Source of the DNA: Lachnospiraceae bacterium
Lineage (GTDB): Bacteria; Bacillota; Clostridia; Lachnospirales; Lachnospiraceae
Direction: 5' to 3'
Length of the DNA: 6,611 bases
Assembly (NCBI GenBank): GCA_003519685.1
Contig: DOWG01000167.1
Coordinates: 1-6,611, forward strand
Shown here: positions 4,782 to 6,611 of the stretch, piece after piece
How positions within the stretch are numbered: position 1 is the stretch's first letter
Layout: every line of letters begins with the position of its first letter
Notes under the pieces: generated by a model
The model's input: the letters and a program-made list of their open reading frames with translations, nothing else
Told to the model about the DNA's origin: nothing
Database searches by the model: none
Translations under genes and position numbers: made by a program

Positions 4782-5603
4782 ATGGATGAGAATGACAATC
4801 CTGGAGGGAGAAGGGAACCCCTCTATAAGAAATGGTGGTTCTGGTCTATCGTAGTTTTTCTGGTAATTATATTATACGGTGCTCTTTCCGGAGACAACAA
4901 GGATGGAAAACAGAATGCTACCGGACAGGATAAAAGGTCACCAACCTTGGGAGCCGAGGAACCAAAAGAGACGGATGATAGCGGTAATGTGAAAGACACC
5001 GGTAGTACGAATCAGACAGAAGGACAGCGGACAGAGAAGTCCGGAAAAGATAATATCGCTGAGGAAAAAAGCTTCCGGGAGCATTCTGCCGCCGTTCTTA
5101 CTACCTTAAATACCGGCAAATTCAAGGTGGGAACCGATATTCCGGAGGGAAGATATCGTATCACCGGGGATGGCAATGGTAATTTGTTTATCTATGATAC
5201 CAATGATGTTCCCTACGTGAATGAGATCCTGGGCGGAGGCGATTTTGGCGTGGAAAGTGTAACGACAGATCTTCGGACTGGAGAGACGATTGAGATATCC
5301 GGAATGAAGAAAGCTACCTTTACACCGGCGGAAACCACCTTGTATAAAGATGCCTTAACGACCGGTAATTGGATTGTTGGTCTGGATGTTCCTGAGGGAA
5401 GGTATGATATCAAGAGTGTAGGCGGCGGCAGCGGCAATTTATTCATTCATAATGTAACGGGTTGGATCGAAGTTAATGAAATTCTCGGAGGCGGTGAGTT
5501 TGGGGTTGATACCGTAACGGTAGAACTAAAGGAAGGGTACAGCATTACGATTGGTGGTATGAATCAGGTAGCATTGGTACTAATAAAAACTTCTAGTAAC
5601 TAA
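4782..5603 (+). CDS. Membrane-anchored exported protein with two tandem beta-rich repeats
   Basis: A protein of 273 residues whose function I do not recognise. An N-terminal cytoplasmic stub (1-17) ending in YKK precedes one transmembrane helix (18-36, WWFWSIVVFLVIILY core). The positive-inside rule places the remainder outside the cell. A linker at 38-108, rich in Asp, Glu, Lys, Thr, Ser and Gly, looks like a flexible spacer. Two copies of a roughly 75-residue domain follow (about 109-182 and 193-268). Each runs TGxxxVGxDxPEGRYxI, then SGNLFI or NGNLFI, then VNEILGGGxFGVxxVTxxL, and a final GM motif. The open frame extends upstream to 4638 inside the preceding gene, but ATG 4782 has GGAGG (4769-4773) at 8-nt spacing and directly precedes the stub and helix. 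It is the last gene of the probable operon and converges on the AraC-type gene 26 nt away. Confidence 0.82.
   Translation: MDENDNPGGRREPLYKKWWFWSIVVFLVIILYGALSGDNKDGKQNATGQDKRSPTLGAEEPKETDDSGNVKDTGSTNQTEGQRTEKSGKDNIAEEKSFREHSAAVLTTLNTGKFKVGTDIPEGRYRITGDGNGNLFIYDTNDVPYVNEILGGGDFGVESVTTDLRTGETIEISGMKKATFTPAETTLYKDALTTGNWIVGLDVPEGRYDIKSVGGGSGNLFIHNVTGWIEVNEILGGGEFGVDTVTVELKEGYSITIGGMNQVALVLIKTSSN
5106..5587 (+). repeat. Intragenic tandem domain duplication
   Basis: Two in-frame copies of a domain of about 75 codons: about 5106-5327 and 5358-5585. Shared protein motifs include PEGRY, GNLFI, VNEILGGG and FGV. Nucleotide identity is clearly lower than protein similarity (for example, VNEILGGG is spelled with different codons in each copy), so the duplication is old rather than recent. 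Confidence 0.75.
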
Positions 5604-5629
5604 CGGTATTGGCTAAAAAGACATATTAT

Positions 5630-6511
5630 TCATCTACACCGATGTAACCTTCTGTATTCGGATGGAGTACATCCCATGGTTTCTTTGAATAGCTTAGAAT
5701 AATAGCTGAAATCACAAAAGCCACAGCTGGCCGCAATCTCACCTATAGGTAAGGTAGAAGTGCTCAGCAGGTGGCTGCTTTTTTCTATCCTAATATCCAC
5801 AAGATATTGATAAGGAGATTTATGCATGATGCTGGAGAATATCCGGGAGAAGTGACCTGAGCTCATGTGGCAGTGTCTGGCTAAATCAGAAAGTGTAATC
5901 CGGGAAGCATAATTGTCGTTGATATATTCCATTACGGATTTTATGTCGGCCAAATATTTGTCAGCAGGACCAATCTGTGAGGGTGAACCCTGCTCGCATA
6001 ATAAGGTCCACAGCTTCAGAAGTTGGGTCTTGATTCTTAACTCTTCGCACCATGCGGAGGAATCCCTGGAGGCATAAAGCTCATCAGCAATATTAAGTAT
6101 CCTGCTCTGCCATGAACCGGTCCGAGACAGATAGGTTGGAAGCCTGATGTCGTTATTTTTGACTGGTGTGACGTATTTCTCGAAGATAAGATCATCGTAG
6201 GTCGAGCTAATAATTTTCTCAGAGAAAACGATGGCATAGAAGGAGATAGTCTTCGTATGAAGCTTCTTCCCAAAATGAATACTTCTGGAATTGATGAATA
6301 ATCCATCGCCTTCGGACAATATATATTCCACGTTATCGGCATACATAATGCCATCACCCTTATGCATTACAAGCAGCTCAAATTCCTGATGGAGATGAGG
6401 ATACAGAGAGAAGCCACTTTCAAGCTCTGTTAAATGCACCTTATAAGGAAAGTTAGATGTTCCGTGTGGTATCTTTTCGTATAGCTCATTGGTATCATTC
6501 TTCTGTAGCAT
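5630..6511 (-). CDS. AraC-family transcriptional regulator (cupin plus double HTH)
   Basis: A 293-residue regulator. The N-terminal half is a cupin-like sensor barrel (about 25-105), with YPHLHQEFELLVMHKGDG and then EGDGLFINSRSIHF. This is the usual layout of AraC proteins that sense sugars or glycosides. The C-terminal AraC/XylS domain (about 192-291) has the first HTH at ITLSDLARHCHMSSGHFSRIF. The second HTH is at PIGEIAASCGFCDFSYYSKLF, ending in the family signature GCTPSEYRR. Length and architecture are typical of clostridial activators that sit beside carbohydrate transport or hydrolysis genes. The start codon follows a weak purine-rich site (GAGAAGTG). The promoter is visible upstream (6562-6589), with a mirrored -10 element at the window edge suggesting a divergent target. 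The inducer cannot be read from the sequence. Confidence 0.92.
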   Translation of the reverse strand: MLQKNDTNELYEKIPHGTSNFPYKVHLTELESGFSLYPHLHQEFELLVMHKGDGIMYADNVEYILSEGDGLFINSRSIHFGKKLHTKTISFYAIVFSEKIISSTYDDLIFEKYVTPVKNNDIRLPTYLSRTGSWQSRILNIADELYASRDSSAWCEELRIKTQLLKLWTLLCEQGSPSQIGPADKYLADIKSVMEYINDNYASRITLSDLARHCHMSSGHFSRIFSSIMHKSPYQYLVDIRIEKSSHLLSTSTLPIGEIAASCGFCDFSYYSKLFKETMGCTPSEYRRLHRCR

Positions 6512-6537
6512 CTTTTATCACTTCTCGCTTCTATATT

Positions 6538-6562
6538 TTTATAATATCAATATTATTATAAA
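6538..6562. repeat. A+T-rich inverted repeat in the AraC-gene leader
   Basis: TTTATAATA (6538-6546) and TATTATAAA (6554-6562) are perfectly complementary around a 7-nt loop. It spans the expected transcription start of the AraC-type gene, next to its -10 box. It could be an autoregulatory site, but it contains only A and T and may be chance in such A+T-rich DNA. Confidence 0.4.
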
Positions 6563-6589
6563 TTATATCACAATACTCATATTAAACAA
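6562..6589 (-). promoter_or_regulatory. Extended -10 promoter of the AraC-family gene
   Basis: On the minus strand, TTGTTT (6589-6584, four of six) is followed after 16 bp by a perfect TATAAT (6567-6562). The extended element TGA directly precedes it (TGATATAAT). The start point would be near 6555, giving a leader of about 44 nt. Confidence 0.7.
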
Positions 6590-6608
6590 TAAAAATGGTT
6601 GATATAAT
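6580..6608 (+). promoter_or_regulatory. Possible divergent promoter reading out of the window
   Basis: On the plus strand the same extended -10 TGATATAAT occurs at 6600-6608. The -35 position is poor (TATTAA at 6580-6585, 17-bp spacing), as is common for activator-dependent promoters. The gene it would serve lies beyond the window, so this is tentative. Confidence 0.4.
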
Positions 6609-6611
6609 TAT

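Noticed and set aside
5604..5629. Search for a terminator between the convergent repeat-protein and AraC genes.
   Set aside because: The 26-bp gap has no stem with a T tract on either strand. Termination probably depends on sequence inside the genes or on other factors.

Overview
The window looks like chromosomal DNA of an anaerobic, A+T-rich Firmicute, most likely a Clostridia member of the Lachnospiraceae type. The evidence is the base composition, strong AGGAGG-type ribosome binding sites, extended -10 promoters, and the gene families present: a small CarD/CdnL protein, an NYN-LOTUS protein, and a clostridial tocopherol-cyclase-like protein. There is no rRNA, tRNA, CRISPR array or intact mobile element. 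The organism call is an inference from style, not from a marker gene.

Left part (1-1824): a sigma-A type promoter drives an NYN-domain nuclease-like protein with a C-terminal OST-HTH/LOTUS domain and a lysine tail. A YgjP-type zinc metallopeptidase (HELVH) follows on the same strand and is probably co-transcribed.

Middle left (1821-2858): a MarR-family regulator on the minus strand converges on the peptidase gene, and the two stop codons overlap. On its other side it diverges from a CarD-family RNA polymerase-binding protein. Between the two starts lies a perfect 17-bp palindrome, TGTCAACTAAGTTGACA. It contains the -35 box of both divergent promoters, so a single operator could control both genes.

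Gap (2859-3294): no convincing large gene. It holds a hairpin just after the CarD gene, smaller inverted repeats, a good intrinsic terminator at 3045-3087, a possible decayed reading frame on the minus strand, and a possible 39-residue membrane microprotein that runs into the next gene.

Middle right (3295-5603): a likely three-gene operon. It encodes a small two-helix membrane protein (DUF2892/YgaP-like transmembrane type), a tocopherol-cyclase/CrtC-like lipocalin-fold protein, and a membrane-anchored exported protein with two tandem copies of a roughly 75-residue domain. The shared theme may be the cell envelope or lipids, but no reaction can be assigned from sequence.

Right part (5604-6611): a minus-strand AraC-family regulator with an N-terminal cupin and a C-terminal double HTH. 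Its promoter has a consensus extended -10. Its upstream region ends in an inverted copy of the same extended -10, suggesting a divergent target gene just beyond the window.

The most interesting signals are the shared MarR operator controlling a CarD-type factor, the tocopherol-cyclase-like gene in an organism not expected to make tocopherol together with its repeat-protein neighbour, and the odd start region of the DUF2892 gene.
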